The position numbers were made by a program, and so were the translations under genes. From NCBI RefSeq assembly GCF_017592825.1, contig NZ_JAGFMD010000001.1:1364001-1428000 (forward strand): 64,000 nt of DNA, read 5' to 3'. Every line of letters begins with the position of its first letter. Positions within the stretch are counted from its first letter, which is position 1. This stretch comes from Roseivirga sp. E12. GTDB lineage: Bacteria; Bacteroidota; Bacteroidia; Cytophagales; Cyclobacteriaceae. Positions 34,622 through 44,477 of this stretch are shown one piece after another. The notes below the pieces were generated by a model. It ran no database searches. It saw only the letters and a program-made list of their open reading frames with translations, and had not been told where the DNA came from.

Positions 34622-35755
34622 TTAGTTTTGAATACTTACGGTTGTGCCATCTGCAACTGTACGGTTGCCCTTATCTACAACAGTCTCGCCACCAGCTAGC
34701 CCTTGGACCACCTCTGTGTGATTGTCATATGAGTAACCAAGTTTAACGTGGACTTTACTGGCCTTCTTGCCATTTACCAAGTAAACGAAGTTTCCTTTTA
34801 GGTCTTCCTGAATGATTCGAGAAGGGATAACAATAGCATCTTCAGACTCATAATCTGTAAGTGATATCCGTGTCACTAGATTAGTTTTCAAATAGTCATC
34901 TACTCGTGGAAGTCTCACTTCAATAGTGAAAGTTCTACTCGCTGGGTTGATCACTCTACCGACAGAGATAATACTAGATTCGAAGCTCTTATCTAGGGAA
35001 GGAATTTCTACAGTAACATTGTCACCTCTCTTGAACTTACCAACAAAAGACTCTGAAACTTCAGCAGAGATATACATGTCTGCACTACTCACCAATAAAG
35101 CTATGGGAGCACCCGGCTGTACCAGTTGTCCTCTTTTTACTGGAACTTGCTCAACTGTACCACTAAACGGTGCCTTGATTTCGGCTTTGTCCAACTGAGT
35201 GTTCAAGGTTGCCAACTGATTCTCTAAAGCTTCTTTGTTGTTTTTAGCTTGTAAGAAGTCAATTTCAGTACCGATATTCTTCTTCCAAAGCCTATCACGC
35301 TTTTCGAAAATCGTAGTAGCAAAATCTAGTTGAGTTTCCAATTCAGCAATCGACTTTTGAAGATTATCCGAATCTATGATTGCCATCACATCGCCTTCTT
35401 TGATATACTGACCTTCGGTGACGTTAACGGCTGTCAAAATTCCAGACATCTCTGCACTTACGTTGACATTGGTTCTTGAATCAACATTACCTCTAATCTG
35501 AATCTTATGCTCGAAATTGGTTTTCGCAGCCGGAACAGTTGTAATTAGAGTAGCAGTCTCTGTTGGCTTATTGAAATCGGGATCTTCAGCGCTAATTTCT
35601 GCCGTTAAAGTCTCCATCTCGGTTTCTAATGCCTTTATTTCAGCTTTAGCCTCCGCTAAACGAGCTTTCTTTCCTTCAACTCCCTCTGGGCTCTGACCGC
35701 AACTAACTGCAATCAAAGCAATGAGTAAAAATGTGATGATGTTCTGAGGTTTCAT
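34622..35755 (-). CDS. RND efflux periplasmic adaptor (membrane fusion lipoprotein)
   Basis: The 377-residue protein starts with a lipoprotein signal, MKPQNIITFLLIALIAVSC, so Cys19 is the probable lipid anchor. An ATG eleven codons upstream is in frame but would put a polar tail before this signal. A coiled-coil stretch (KARLAEAKAEIKALETEMET) precedes the barrel-sandwich hybrid or lipoyl half (VNVSAEMSGILTAVNVTEGQ). A helical hairpin, the second lipoyl half (IKAPFSGTVEQVPVKRGQ) and beta-barrel domains follow. This is the HlyD/AcrA family fold. It bridges the RND pump and the TolC-like channel encoded on either side. Confidence 0.93.
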   Translation of the reverse strand: MKPQNIITFLLIALIAVSCGQSPEGVEGKKARLAEAKAEIKALETEMETLTAEISAEDPDFNKPTETATLITTVPAAKTNFEHKIQIRGNVDSRTNVNVSAEMSGILTAVNVTEGQYIKEGDVMAIIDSDNLQKSIAELETQLDFATTIFEKRDRLWKKNIGTEIDFLQAKNNKEALENQLATLNTQLDKAEIKAPFSGTVEQVPVKRGQLVQPGAPIALLVSSADMYISAEVSESFVGKFKRGDNVTVEIPSLDKSFESSIISVGRVINPASRTFTIEVRLPRVDDYLKTNLVTRISLTDYESEDAIVIPSRIIQEDLKGNFVYLVNGKKASKVHVKLGYSYDNHTEVVQGLAGGETVVDKGNRTVADGTTVSIQN

Positions 35756-35795
35756 GTCTCTATATAATTTTGAAGTTCTGTAAGTCATTGTGTTG

Positions 35796-37142
35796 TTAGT
35801 TTAATTTGCCCAAGGATCTGTCTAAATCTACTTTAGCAATAATCGCTTCATAAAGGGCACTTAGGTAGTTGATTTCGGCTTCCTTATAATCCTTTTCAGA
35901 ATTAATCAATTCCAAATTCGAACCTACACCTTCCGTGTATTTCTCACGAGTGATGTCTGTAACTTCCTTGGCCAATGCCATATTTTCTCTTTGTACTTCA
36001 AGACGCTGAAGGTTTACATCCAAGGCATCCTGAGAATTTAAAAGTTGTTGTTTCAAATTATTCGTCAAAAGAGAGTACTGATTATCAAGGGTCTCTAACT
36101 GGTACTTCTTGCGAGCAACAGTATATTTCTTTCTCAACCCATCGAATACTGGGATACTCACATTTATACCTATACTAGAACTCGTAAACCACTGACGGTT
36201 ACTATTGAATAGGTTACTAAAGGAGTCATTACCCGTGTTTCTACCCCAACCTGCATTAAAAGTCACTTTTGGGATATACTGAGAGTATACATTCTTGATA
36301 TCCAATTCCGCCAATTCCTTTAAGTAATCGAGCTGACGTGCTTCGATACGCTCCTGAACATCATAGGCATCAATCTCAGATTTAGAATAATCGAAATCAA
36401 AATTCGCAAGGTCACCACTCAAGTCGATCTCCTTTGTCACAGGCATACCCATAGTAAGTTTCAGTAAGTTTTTGCTAGACTCAATGACCTGGTCAACTCC
36501 TTGACGCTCTGTTCTAAGATTATTCAATTGAACTTGAAGTCTGGTAACATCAATTTTCTCTGCAAAGCCATTTTCGTATAGGGCTCTAGTGTCTTTGAGC
36601 GTAGATTCGATTGTACTGATATTAGTGTCAATCAAACCTGTTCTTACCTGATTAACCAAAACCAAGTAGTATGCCTTTGTGACTTGTTCAATTACATCTA
36701 ACTCAGTCTTCTTTTCATCAACAAGCACCTTCTCGCGGAGCGTCTTGGCAGCTTTCAGTCCGATAAAGAAAGAGCCATCCCATATCATTTGGGAAGCGGT
36801 GATATTGAAATTACTCTGATGCTGAATTCCAAAGGCTACAGTTGTGATATCATCGGGACCTGCCGTAGGGTCGAATATATCAGCCCTTACAATGCTCTGT
36901 TGCAACTTAGTGTTATTGGTATAACCGAATACTGCATCGACTTGAGGCAATCCATCAGCACGGGTCTCAAAGACTTGTGCATCGGCATCCTTTGTTGCGA
37001 CCTTAGCATTTTTGATGTCTTCATTGTTCAATAAGGCATAGCTTATTGCCTCCTGAAGAGAAATCCCGCTTTGTGCATTGACTCCTATGGTCAATAGCAT
37101 AAGCACCGCTAAATAGTTTAATCTCCTAATTGAGCGTCTCAT
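35796..37142 (-). CDS. TolC-family outer-membrane efflux channel
   Basis: The 448-residue protein has a signal peptide (LNYLAVLMLLTIGVNAQ) and the internal duplication of TolC. The first repeat starts ISLQEAISYALLNNEDIKNA and the second includes DIKNVYSQYIPKVTFNAGWG, and each has long helical stretches forming the periplasmic tunnel. The chosen ATG begins MRRSIRRLNYLAV and overlaps the end of tetR by 17 bases. An upstream in-frame ATG would extend the overlap without improving the signal. The gene is the second of the operon tetR-tolC-MFP-RND, and the coupling suggests the regulator and pump are made together. Confidence 0.93.
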   Translation of the reverse strand: MRRSIRRLNYLAVLMLLTIGVNAQSGISLQEAISYALLNNEDIKNAKVATKDADAQVFETRADGLPQVDAVFGYTNNTKLQQSIVRADIFDPTAGPDDITTVAFGIQHQSNFNITASQMIWDGSFFIGLKAAKTLREKVLVDEKKTELDVIEQVTKAYYLVLVNQVRTGLIDTNISTIESTLKDTRALYENGFAEKIDVTRLQVQLNNLRTERQGVDQVIESSKNLLKLTMGMPVTKEIDLSGDLANFDFDYSKSEIDAYDVQERIEARQLDYLKELAELDIKNVYSQYIPKVTFNAGWGRNTGNDSFSNLFNSNRQWFTSSSIGINVSIPVFDGLRKKYTVARKKYQLETLDNQYSLLTNNLKQQLLNSQDALDVNLQRLEVQRENMALAKEVTDITREKYTEGVGSNLELINSEKDYKEAEINYLSALYEAIIAKVDLDRSLGKLN

Positions 37143-37755
37143 TGGTTTTAATTTTTGACGTGGTATAATCATTAAAAAGTTGATGGCCTTCTATCGTAAA
37201 GAGACCATGTATAAAGTGATCGAATAATTGCATTTGTACATCGTAGAGAGAATATTTCTCCCTAGGAAATAAATTTCTCATTATAAAAGTCTGAACCTGT
37301 TCGATTCGCATGACAGCGATTAGATAAGGATCCACCTCTGCCCTAAAAAGTCCTTCTTTCTGCCCTCTTTCTATTACTGCGGTAATAGATTCTAACATTA
37401 CACCTTTCTTAAAGTCCTCATACATCTGCCAAGCTTCAGGGTAGAACTTCTGTAGTTCATTCATTAAGCTCATTTTCATGTCTTTCATAGACTCCCTCAG
37501 ACACTGAGAAACCATAATCAGTTCATGTACACTGTTTTCACTGGCGGTGGCAGTACCTTCAAATCTTTCTTTCTCAAGGTTTAGATGGATGCTTGTTATG
37601 GTATTGACAAGCTCCTTCTTATCCTTGAAATACTGGTAAATTGTCTTCTTAGAAATCCCCAAATCACGAGATATATCATCCATGGTTACAGTCCGTATCC
37701 CAAACTGCTGCATCAGTTCACTCGCCCTTTCTGCTATCTTCTCTTTCATTTCCAT
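37126..37755 (-). CDS. TetR-family repressor of the efflux operon
   Basis: The 209-residue protein has an N-terminal TetR HTH: KIAERASELMQQFGIRTVTM, then DDISRDLGISKKTIYQYFKDK, the hallmark recognition helix with YQYF. A helical ligand-binding domain follows (residues 60-200). It is the first gene of the operon and overlaps tolC. Directly upstream, a palindrome sits on top of a well-formed Bacteroidota promoter (37763-37799), which fits autorepression released by an exported compound. The ligand is unknown. Confidence 0.93.
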   Translation of the reverse strand: MEMKEKIAERASELMQQFGIRTVTMDDISRDLGISKKTIYQYFKDKKELVNTITSIHLNLEKERFEGTATASENSVHELIMVSQCLRESMKDMKMSLMNELQKFYPEAWQMYEDFKKGVMLESITAVIERGQKEGLFRAEVDPYLIAVMRIEQVQTFIMRNLFPREKYSLYDVQMQLFDHFIHGLFTIEGHQLFNDYTTSKIKTNETLN

Positions 37756-37762
37756 CTGCCGA

Positions 37763-37799
37763 CAAAACTAAGGAAACTATTACCGTATTCAAAGTTTCC
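37763..37799 (-). promoter_or_regulatory. tetR promoter with overlapping palindromic operator
   Basis: On the minus strand, TTG (37790-37792) is followed by exactly 19 bases and TAGTTTTG (37763-37770), a perfect match to the Bacteroidota TTG-N19-TAnnTTTG promoter. The palindrome GGAAACT-N14-AGTTTCC (37772-37799) covers the -33 element and spacer. The start codon lies 7 bases beyond the -7 element, so the leader must be very short. Confidence 0.8.
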
Positions 37800-38115
37800 G
37801 AATGATGTAATGACGTGGATTTCAAGACTTTTGTTCCGAAAAAATCAAAAATCTTCATGATTTCCATCATGAAAACGGTTGTACACACAATAGATAATTT
37901 GGTATAAAAAGTGTATGACAACATGAAAGTCAAGTCAAGACTTACTTGATTGACTGAAAATTATAATGTCAGATAAACGACTTATGAATTATTGGTTTTT
38001 AAAATTTTCTAAAAAAAACCTCTCAACGGAGGCACTTGCAACGAGCTGTCACTGCTCTATCAATAATCGCTTGAATTAATGATCATACTTTAGCAACTTC
38101 ACACAAAATCACCTC
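37800..38115. other. Intergenic stretch without recognised gene
   Basis: The gap between divergent tetR and the TPR gene is A+T-rich and holds no open reading frame I would support. Small inverted repeats occur, such as TTCATGATTTCCATCATGAA near 37853-37872 and CAAGTCAAGACTTACTTG near 37931-37948. No clear promoter for the TPR gene is visible. TACTTTAG about 23 bases before its ATG is one base off the -7 consensus and has no -33 partner. Confidence 0.5.
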
Positions 38116-39300
38116 ATGCCGAAGATTTGGGTTTTTATATTCCTCATTATATCCTTCTCGGTCTCTGCTCAGAGCACGGGACTCATTGAGGCGCGAACTT
38201 TACAAGCTGAGGGCAATTTACCCGAGGCACTTCGTGTGATTAAGGAAGCTGTAAAAACAGATGAGTTCAAAGAAGATGGCGGTGCGTGGTACACTTATGC
38301 TGAGATCAACAAGGCGCTTTTCAAAAGCGAGCCAGCGGGAACTGTAAAGTCTACCTACCTATCTGATGCCATATTAGGTTATCAAATGACTCAGAAGTAC
38401 CCTTCGAATAATGTTAGAATTAACTTATCTGCTGATCAAAGTATTGAGCAAATCTTTCAGGAACTCATCCAAAATGGCGCTCAATGGTACCAGCAACAGG
38501 ACTATAAATCAGCCCTCGAGGCTTTTGAGAACGCCATCATCATAGCACCCAAGGATTCAACCATCATTACTTATGCGGCCAATGCAGCAGTTCAGGGTAA
38601 ACTGTATGATAAGGCTTTGACCAACTTTCGAATGCTTCAGGACATGAGGCCAAAAGAGAGTATCTATCAAAGTATGATAAGCATACAAAGAGACCTGCAG
38701 AAGGACTTCCCTGCTGCATTAATCACTATAGACGAAGCTAAAAAAGACTTCCCCAATTCAGCAGTATTCGATCGATACAAGCTTGATATTTATCTGCTTT
38801 CCAAAGACAATGAAAAAGCCATAGATCTCATTACAGAAATACTAAAAACGGATACCGAAAATGACCAGCTGGCCTTGAGAAAGGCTGTACTCTACGATGA
38901 AGAAATCAAGGAGATCAAGGCAAACCCTGAAATGGATAGTGCTGCCTTGCAAAGTGCCATAGGAAACTCTGAGCAAGCGTATCTCAAGGTATTATCTATT
39001 GCCCCTGATAACCTGGTAGCCAATTTCAACCTCTCTATGCTGTATAATGATCAGGCCAATAGCTACTACCTAGCCATTAATAACATGACCAATGACGAGT
39101 ACAAAGCCAACTCAGAAGCTTATGAAGAGAAGGCCTTAGACTTTATTAGAAAAGCATTGCCAAGAATGGAGGTCGCATCCAAGAAGGATACCACAGATTT
39201 AAATATTCTTAGAACCCTGGAAACCTATTACGATCGGCTTAGTATGGGAGATCAAAAAAGAGCTATACAAAAGAAAATAGATCAGAAAAAGGGTAACTAG
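38116..39300 (+). CDS. Exported tetratricopeptide-repeat protein
   Basis: The 394-residue protein has a signal peptide (IWVFIFLIISFSVSAQS) and then helical TPR-like repeats. Examples are LIEARTLQAEGNLPEALRVI, AQWYQQQDYKSALEAFENAI and KLYDKALTNFRMLQDMRP, with a last unit near EQAYLKVLSIAPDNLVANFN. No enzymatic domain is present, so it probably acts as a periplasmic scaffold. It is monocistronic. Its stop overlaps the stop of the converging glpD gene in a shared CTAG, which leaves no room for a terminator between them. Confidence 0.8.
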   Translation: MPKIWVFIFLIISFSVSAQSTGLIEARTLQAEGNLPEALRVIKEAVKTDEFKEDGGAWYTYAEINKALFKSEPAGTVKSTYLSDAILGYQMTQKYPSNNVRINLSADQSIEQIFQELIQNGAQWYQQQDYKSALEAFENAIIIAPKDSTIITYAANAAVQGKLYDKALTNFRMLQDMRPKESIYQSMISIQRDLQKDFPAALITIDEAKKDFPNSAVFDRYKLDIYLLSKDNEKAIDLITEILKTDTENDQLALRKAVLYDEEIKEIKANPEMDSAALQSAIGNSEQAYLKVLSIAPDNLVANFNLSMLYNDQANSYYLAINNMTNDEYKANSEAYEEKALDFIRKALPRMEVASKKDTTDLNILRTLETYYDRLSMGDQKRAIQKKIDQKKGN

Positions 39301-40868
39301 TCTTTGATTACATACTTACCGGCTACTTCATTAAATTCTTCTAGTTGGTTATCAACCCAATCAGACCCTTCACCAAGTTCCTCCGCCATAATTTCAGCCA
39401 CTTTCTCGGAAACTCTCAGCGATTCTCTCGCATCAAGGAATAACCCCCTAACCCTTCTTGCTAACATGTCTTCCACACTCCTTGCCATTTCGTGTTTGAC
39501 AGCCCAAACCACTTGAGACTTTCTCAGTGGCAACGTCTCACTGATCACTTCGGCCAAAGCCGGATTTTCCTCCTCCAACTCTAGTAATTGGTATTTTTCT
39601 GTGCCATAAACCGCAAGTGGATCGGTGGTTAAATCGAGGTTTTTATCATACCCCGAAACTGGCAAATTCATCGTGATACACTTTCGCTCTGGCAGTGCCC
39701 CTATCAACATGGCGTTATCAACAGTGTCTTCTGCCATCTTCCGATAGGTAGTCCATTTGCCACCGATAATCGTGATCAATCCAGACTGAGAAATCATTAC
39801 TTTATGATGCCGTGATATCTCCTTGGTTGATTTACCATCTCCTTCCGGTTTGGCCAAAGGCCTTAAGCCTGAAAAAACACTCAGAATATCTGCTCTGGTT
39901 GGTTGTTTCGTCAGGTACTGACCGGCAGTTTCTAATATGAAGTCAATCTCTTGATCTTGCGCCTCTGGTTCAAGCTCAGGTTTCTCCTTCATAGTATCAG
40001 TTGTCCCCAGCACTACTTTATCATGCCACGGCACAGCAAACATTACTCTACCATCTTTGGTCTGAGGCACCATAATAGCATACTTATCAGGCAAAAACTC
40101 CTTACTAACTACGAGATGAATACCTTGACTGGGCTGAATCATGGATTTCACATCAGGCTCGTCCATTTTCTTGACTTTGTCTGCAAAAACCCCAGTCGCG
40201 TTGATCACTGACCTGGCCTGGATGCTATAATGCTTACCTGACTCGCAATCTTTAGCCTTCAATCCGCTAATGATTCCTTCTTCGTTCTTTTCAAGCCCTG
40301 TAACTTCAAAGTAATTAAGCAAAACCCCATTATACTGATGAGCCGTTTTCGCCAAACTCAAAGCCATTCGTGCATCGTCAAACTGGCCATCATAATACAC
40401 TACACCACCCTTCAAACCATTCTGATCAATAGTTGGAATGTGTTCGACAGTCTCATCCTTAGAAAGTCGTTTCGAAGAACCTATACCAAGTTTCCCCGAC
40501 ATTAAATCATACACCTTCAACCCCACTTGATAGAAAGGACCATCCCACCATTCGTAATTCGGAATAATGAAAGCCTGGTTTTTCACCAAGTGCGGTGCAT
40601 TCTGGATCATTAAACCTCTTTCCTTTAATGCCTCTAGTACTAAAGAGATGTCGCCTTGCTGAAGATACCGTACCCCTCCGTGCACCAGCTTGGTACTTCG
40701 GCTGGACGTTCCCTTCGCAAAATCATGCTGTTCGAGCAATAAGGTCTTATAACCCCGTGATGCAGCATCGACTGCCACTCCGAGGCCCGTTGCACCTCCA
40801 CCAATAACAACAACATCCCATGGCTCTTTTTGCTTCTTGAGCCTTTTCAGCATCTTTTCTCTCTTCAT
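39297..40868 (-). CDS. glpD: Glycerol-3-phosphate dehydrogenase, FAD-dependent
   Basis: It oxidises sn-glycerol-3-phosphate to dihydroxyacetone phosphate at the inner face of the membrane and passes electrons to the quinone pool. The 523-residue protein begins with the FAD-binding dinucleotide fold VVVIGGGATGLGVAVDAASR and the family motif GTSSRSTKLVHGGVRYLQ. IGGKWTTYRKMAEDTVD lies in the C-terminal half, as in GlpD. It starts 21 bases after glpK, so the two form a glycerol catabolism operon. I see no glpF facilitator or glpR regulator nearby. The stop codon is shared in part with the converging TPR gene. Confidence 0.95.
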   Translation of the reverse strand: MKREKMLKRLKKQKEPWDVVVIGGGATGLGVAVDAASRGYKTLLLEQHDFAKGTSSRSTKLVHGGVRYLQQGDISLVLEALKERGLMIQNAPHLVKNQAFIIPNYEWWDGPFYQVGLKVYDLMSGKLGIGSSKRLSKDETVEHIPTIDQNGLKGGVVYYDGQFDDARMALSLAKTAHQYNGVLLNYFEVTGLEKNEEGIISGLKAKDCESGKHYSIQARSVINATGVFADKVKKMDEPDVKSMIQPSQGIHLVVSKEFLPDKYAIMVPQTKDGRVMFAVPWHDKVVLGTTDTMKEKPELEPEAQDQEIDFILETAGQYLTKQPTRADILSVFSGLRPLAKPEGDGKSTKEISRHHKVMISQSGLITIIGGKWTTYRKMAEDTVDNAMLIGALPERKCITMNLPVSGYDKNLDLTTDPLAVYGTEKYQLLELEEENPALAEVISETLPLRKSQVVWAVKHEMARSVEDMLARRVRGLFLDARESLRVSEKVAEIMAEELGEGSDWVDNQLEEFNEVAGKYVIKD

Positions 40869-40889
40869 GATCGCTATTTAATTAGGATT

Positions 40890-42374
40890 TTATTCAACCC
40901 AGGCTTTAGCACGATCCACCGCTCGTGACCAATTTCTTTTTACTTCCGACACATCATCACCGGATGGTTCGAAGGTTTTATCAATGGCCCAAAGCGATTG
41001 AATTTCTTCTTTACTCTCCCAATAGCCTACAGCCAGTCCAGCTAAGAAGGCTGCACCTTGAGCAGTAGTCTCTACAATTTGGGGTCTTACGATCTTTAAT
41101 CCAGTGATATCAGATTGTATTTGCATTAAGAGATTGTTAGCTGATGCTCCTCCATCTACGCGAAGTTCTTTTTGCTCAATCCCAGAATCTAAAGCCATTG
41201 TATCAATCACTTCCATACTCTGAAGAGCCAAAGCTTCAAGCGCAGCTCTCGCAATATGCCCTTTCTCTGTTCCTCGGGTCAAACCAATCATCAAACCAGT
41301 ACTATATTGATCCCAATGCGGAGCACCTAAACCCACAAAGCCCGGAACGAAGTAGACCCCTCCGTTATCTTCAACAGTCTTTGCCAAGGCTTCTATTTCA
41401 GGAGCGTTATCCACAAAGTGTAGGTTATCTCTCAAAAACTGGACAATGGCGCCACCAATGAAAATACTTCCTTCAAGGGCATAGTTGACTTCATCTCCAA
41501 TTTGCCATGCAATAGTCGAGAGTAACTTATGTTTAGATTTAATGACTTTTTCACCCGTATTCATCACCATGAAACAACCCGTTCCGTAGGTATTTTTGAC
41601 CATGCCTGGCTCTGTACACATCTGCCCAAATAGAGCCGATTGCTGATCACCTGCTATGCCGGCAATGGGTATTTTGCCACCAAAAAGTTCAGGATCAGTA
41701 TGCCCATAGACCTCGCTACTGCTTTTTACTTCAGGCAGCATAGCCTTCGGTATGTTGAAAATCTCAAGCAACTCATCATCCCATTGTAGTGTATGGATAT
41801 TGAAGATCATCGTTCGACTCGCATTGCTAACGTCAGTCGCATGCACCTTTCCACCCGTCAGTTTCCATAATAACCAGCTATCAACCGTTCCAAAGGCCAG
41901 TTCACCAGCTTCGGCTCTTTCCTGAGCTCCTTCTACATGATCCAATATCCACCTGATTTTTGAAGCTGAAAAGTAAGCGTCTATCAACAGTCCAGTTTTC
42001 TCCTGGATCATATCCATGGTTGCTTGGTCTTTTAATTCTTCGCAATAGTCAGCCGTTCTTCTGTCCTGCCATACGATCGCTTTGTGAATAGACTTACCGG
42101 TTTTTTTATCCCAAACCAATGTTGTTTCTCGCTGGTTGGTAATGCCTATGGCGGCAATATCAGCTGCAGAGGCTCCCTGCTTTTCAAGAACATCTGAAAT
42201 AGTGAACTTCTGTGTCTCCCAAATTTCTAATGGGTTGTGTTCCACCCATCCAGGTTTTGGATAGAATTGTTCGAACTCTCGCTGAGAGACATTGACAATG
42301 TCACCCTGTTTGTTAAAGATAATTGCGCGTTCACTGGTTGTGCCAGCATCTACAGTGATGATATATTTTGACAT
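40890..42374 (-). CDS. glpK: Glycerol kinase
   Basis: It phosphorylates glycerol with ATP to sn-glycerol-3-phosphate, the substrate of the next gene's product. The 494-residue sequence shows the FGGY sugar-kinase fold. The N-terminal phosphate-binding loop is [20 protein letters not shown], the substrate region is [19 protein letters not shown] and VWQDRRT, and the C-terminal FGGY motif region is [20 protein letters not shown]. Length is normal for GlpK. It is the first gene of glpK-glpD. No clear regulator site was found in the upstream gap. Confidence 0.96.
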   Translation of the reverse strand: MSKYIITVDAGTTSERAIIFNKQGDIVNVSQREFEQFYPKPGWVEHNPLEIWETQKFTISDVLEKQGASAADIAAIGITNQRETTLVWDKKTGKSIHKAIVWQDRRTADYCEELKDQATMDMIQEKTGLLIDAYFSASKIRWILDHVEGAQERAEAGELAFGTVDSWLLWKLTGGKVHATDVSNASRTMIFNIHTLQWDDELLEIFNIPKAMLPEVKSSSEVYGHTDPELFGGKIPIAGIAGDQQSALFGQMCTEPGMVKNTYGTGCFMVMNTGEKVIKSKHKLLSTIAWQIGDEVNYALEGSIFIGGAIVQFLRDNLHFVDNAPEIEALAKTVEDNGGVYFVPGFVGLGAPHWDQYSTGLMIGLTRGTEKGHIARAALEALALQSMEVIDTMALDSGIEQKELRVDGGASANNLLMQIQSDITGLKIVRPQIVETTAQGAAFLAGLAVGYWESKEEIQSLWAIDKTFEPSGDDVSEVKRNWSRAVDRAKAWVE

Positions 42375-42510
42375 AGAAGATTAAATTCTGATGGATTTCT
42401 AAATTATAACATTTATCCTTTTGGGCATGCTAAAGCTAGAACTAATGAATTGACAATGAGGTATACTGAAACTCAGATCTCAGCGTAGAATAGAAAACAA
42501 TTATCCCAAT

Positions 42511-43515
42511 ATGAGGAAGCTCAAGTTTATTGTTCTACTACTCTTACCCATAACCGTGGCTTACAGTCAAAGCCTTTCAAAGGGTCAACAAATAAGGCTC
42601 ATGTACTCCTTGATCGAGGAACATGACAGCGACTCTTACGCAATGCTTCAATCACTGGCCAAATTACCTACCAAATACAAGCTCAACGGGATGACAATCA
42701 CCACAGGAGAACCCACCAAACCTGAAGCTTGGTTAAGTGGAAAAACGGCCGAAGATATTCGAGGATCACTCAACACAGTGGTTCATGAGTCATTACATAA
42801 TTTCACGAGTTATTACCCATATCAAATGCTCAGCAATGAATCATCTCATGATTATGATTTTGGAGATTCTTATTCTGCATTTATGATTGACGGCAGTGAC
42901 ATAGCTTTAGTCAAGCATACTGATGTTTACAATAGCAATGAACTAAAAAGGGATATCCCTAAAGCCTTAAGAACTTTTCGGTACAACCCATACATCACTC
43001 CAAAGAGTAATCTGGGAAGTCAAAAGCAAGGAATCTATGGACTACTGGATGAATTTAATGCCTACTTCAGAGGTACATTGATATCTTATAAGCTCTTCCC
43101 AGTTTACCGGGAAATGGGAAGTGACAACCCTAGTGCTTACCTGGATTATATGCAAAACATGAGCAGCATTCGGATGGCATACTTTGAATTCAAATATTAT
43201 ATGCTCGCCTATTTAAACAGAGCAGAAACAAGCTACCCAGAACAATATGAAGGATTTATGAGCAACCAAGATCTGAGAAGAACCTATACATTAATACATG
43301 ATCAATTTGAACAACTGAACGAGAACATCGATCAACGCATAACCAAATTGATGGCAGATCTTAATAATCAGGGAATAGAATCTTATATTAAGGACAATTA
43401 CTTCTGGGTTCAGAACCGAGGAATTGGTATGAATCTCGAAGCCATCGAGTTGTTAAAAGAAGAGTTATCAAAAAGTAGATATACCAGGCAACACGATGCG
43501 TTTGTTTTGAATTAA
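42511..43515 (+). CDS. Secreted protein with HExxH zincin-like motif, uncharacterised
   Basis: The 334-residue protein has a signal peptide (LKFIVLLLLPITVAYSQS). It contains TVVHESLHNFTSYYP, an HExxH motif with His92, Glu93 and His96 in a helix, the core of zinc metallopeptidases. A possible third ligand is Glu181 in GLLDEFNAYFRG, 85 residues further on, in another helix. The rest is mostly helical and aromatic-rich (AYFEFKYYMLAYLNRAETSY). I do not recognise a named family. A secreted or periplasmic peptidase is the best guess. An esterase gene follows nine bases after the stop, so the two are probably co-expressed. Confidence 0.6.
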   Translation: MRKLKFIVLLLLPITVAYSQSLSKGQQIRLMYSLIEEHDSDSYAMLQSLAKLPTKYKLNGMTITTGEPTKPEAWLSGKTAEDIRGSLNTVVHESLHNFTSYYPYQMLSNESSHDYDFGDSYSAFMIDGSDIALVKHTDVYNSNELKRDIPKALRTFRYNPYITPKSNLGSQKQGIYGLLDEFNAYFRGTLISYKLFPVYREMGSDNPSAYLDYMQNMSSIRMAYFEFKYYMLAYLNRAETSYPEQYEGFMSNQDLRRTYTLIHDQFEQLNENIDQRITKLMADLNNQGIESYIKDNYFWVQNRGIGMNLEAIELLKEELSKSRYTRQHDAFVLN

Positions 43516-43524
43516 AGATCAACC

Positions 43525-44394
43525 ATGAAAAGCCTATTGACCCTTCTATTTTCCTTTACGATTTCTGCCCTTTCGGCTCAGAGTGTTGTCAAGGAAAGCA
43601 TGTCCTTTCAGAGTAAAATTTTACAAAAAGACATCCGCTACTCCGTTTATCTACCCGATGGTTACAACACATCATTGCGCATGTACCCTGTCGTCTACCT
43701 ACTCAACGGCTTCACCGGAAACGAGACCGATTGGATTCAGTTTGGCGATATGCAACACATTGTTGACGAAGGTATTGCTCAGGGCGACATTCCTCCAATG
43801 GTTATTATCATGCCTGATGGTGACGATCGCCTCTACATGAACAATCATGATAATTCGTATAGATATGGTGACATGTTTATCGAAGAGCTTATGCCACATG
43901 TGGAAGGTAAATATAGAATCAGGGCAGAAAAACAGTTCCGTGGCATCAGTGGCTTATCCATGGGAGGTGCTGGTACTTTAAGATTTGCTATGCTCTACCC
44001 CGAGTTGTTTGGCGCTGCTGCTGCTTACAGCTCAGCCGTAGGCACAGACGAAGAAATGCTTGCCGGTGGTCAACAAGGGTTTGATGGCTATTGGGGACGT
44101 GCTTTAGGTACTGGCCTTAAAGGAGAGGCCAGGCTTTCCGAGCACTACCGAAAGAATAGCATTTTGGATATTGCCAAAACCGCAGATGTAAATAAGCTTA
44201 ATACAGTTAGAATCTACTTTGACTGTGGCGATGATGACTTCTTGGCCATCGGTAATGCCAGTCTACATATTGAAATGCGCAAAAGAGGCATCCGTCATCA
44301 GTATCGTGTTAGAGATGGAGCTCACACTTGGGATTTTTGGAGAACTTCTCTACCCATTGGTCTCAAATTTATCGCAGAAAGCTTTACTCGATAA
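43525..44394 (+). CDS. Secreted alpha/beta-hydrolase esterase (esterase D / feruloyl esterase type)
   Basis: The 289-residue protein has a signal peptide (LTLLFSFTISALSAQS). The hydrolase fold shows YPVVYLLNGFTGNETDWIQF, then the nucleophile elbow GLSMGGAG with Ser145. The likely acid residue is in FDCGDDDFL and the catalytic His is in RDGAHTWDFW. This pattern belongs to the putative esterase family (PF00756: esterase D, feruloyl esterase, antigen 85). The substrate is probably a carboxylic ester in the periplasm or outside the cell. It follows the HExxH protein by nine bases. The repeat-bounded DUF559 segment begins just after it. Confidence 0.85.
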   Translation: MKSLLTLLFSFTISALSAQSVVKESMSFQSKILQKDIRYSVYLPDGYNTSLRMYPVVYLLNGFTGNETDWIQFGDMQHIVDEGIAQGDIPPMVIIMPDGDDRLYMNNHDNSYRYGDMFIEELMPHVEGKYRIRAEKQFRGISGLSMGGAGTLRFAMLYPELFGAAAAYSSAVGTDEEMLAGGQQGFDGYWGRALGTGLKGEARLSEHYRKNSILDIAKTADVNKLNTVRIYFDCGDDDFLAIGNASLHIEMRKRGIRHQYRVRDGAHTWDFWRTSLPIGLKFIAESFTR

Positions 44395-44435
44395 TTATCG
44401 AAATGCTTTAAAGGACATAAGGAATGCTAAACCTC

Positions 44436-44472
44436 TCCTCCCTTGAGAGAGGTGCCGATAGGCAGAGGGAGA
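44436..44472. repeat. Left direct repeat flanking DUF559 gene
   Basis: This 37-base unit recurs at 44976-45012 with only two differences. It contains a self-complementary start (CTCCCTTGAGAGAG) and a small GCC-GATA-GGC hairpin. Such units are probably dispersed repeats in the genome. Confidence 0.75.
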
Positions 44473-44477
44473 CATAG

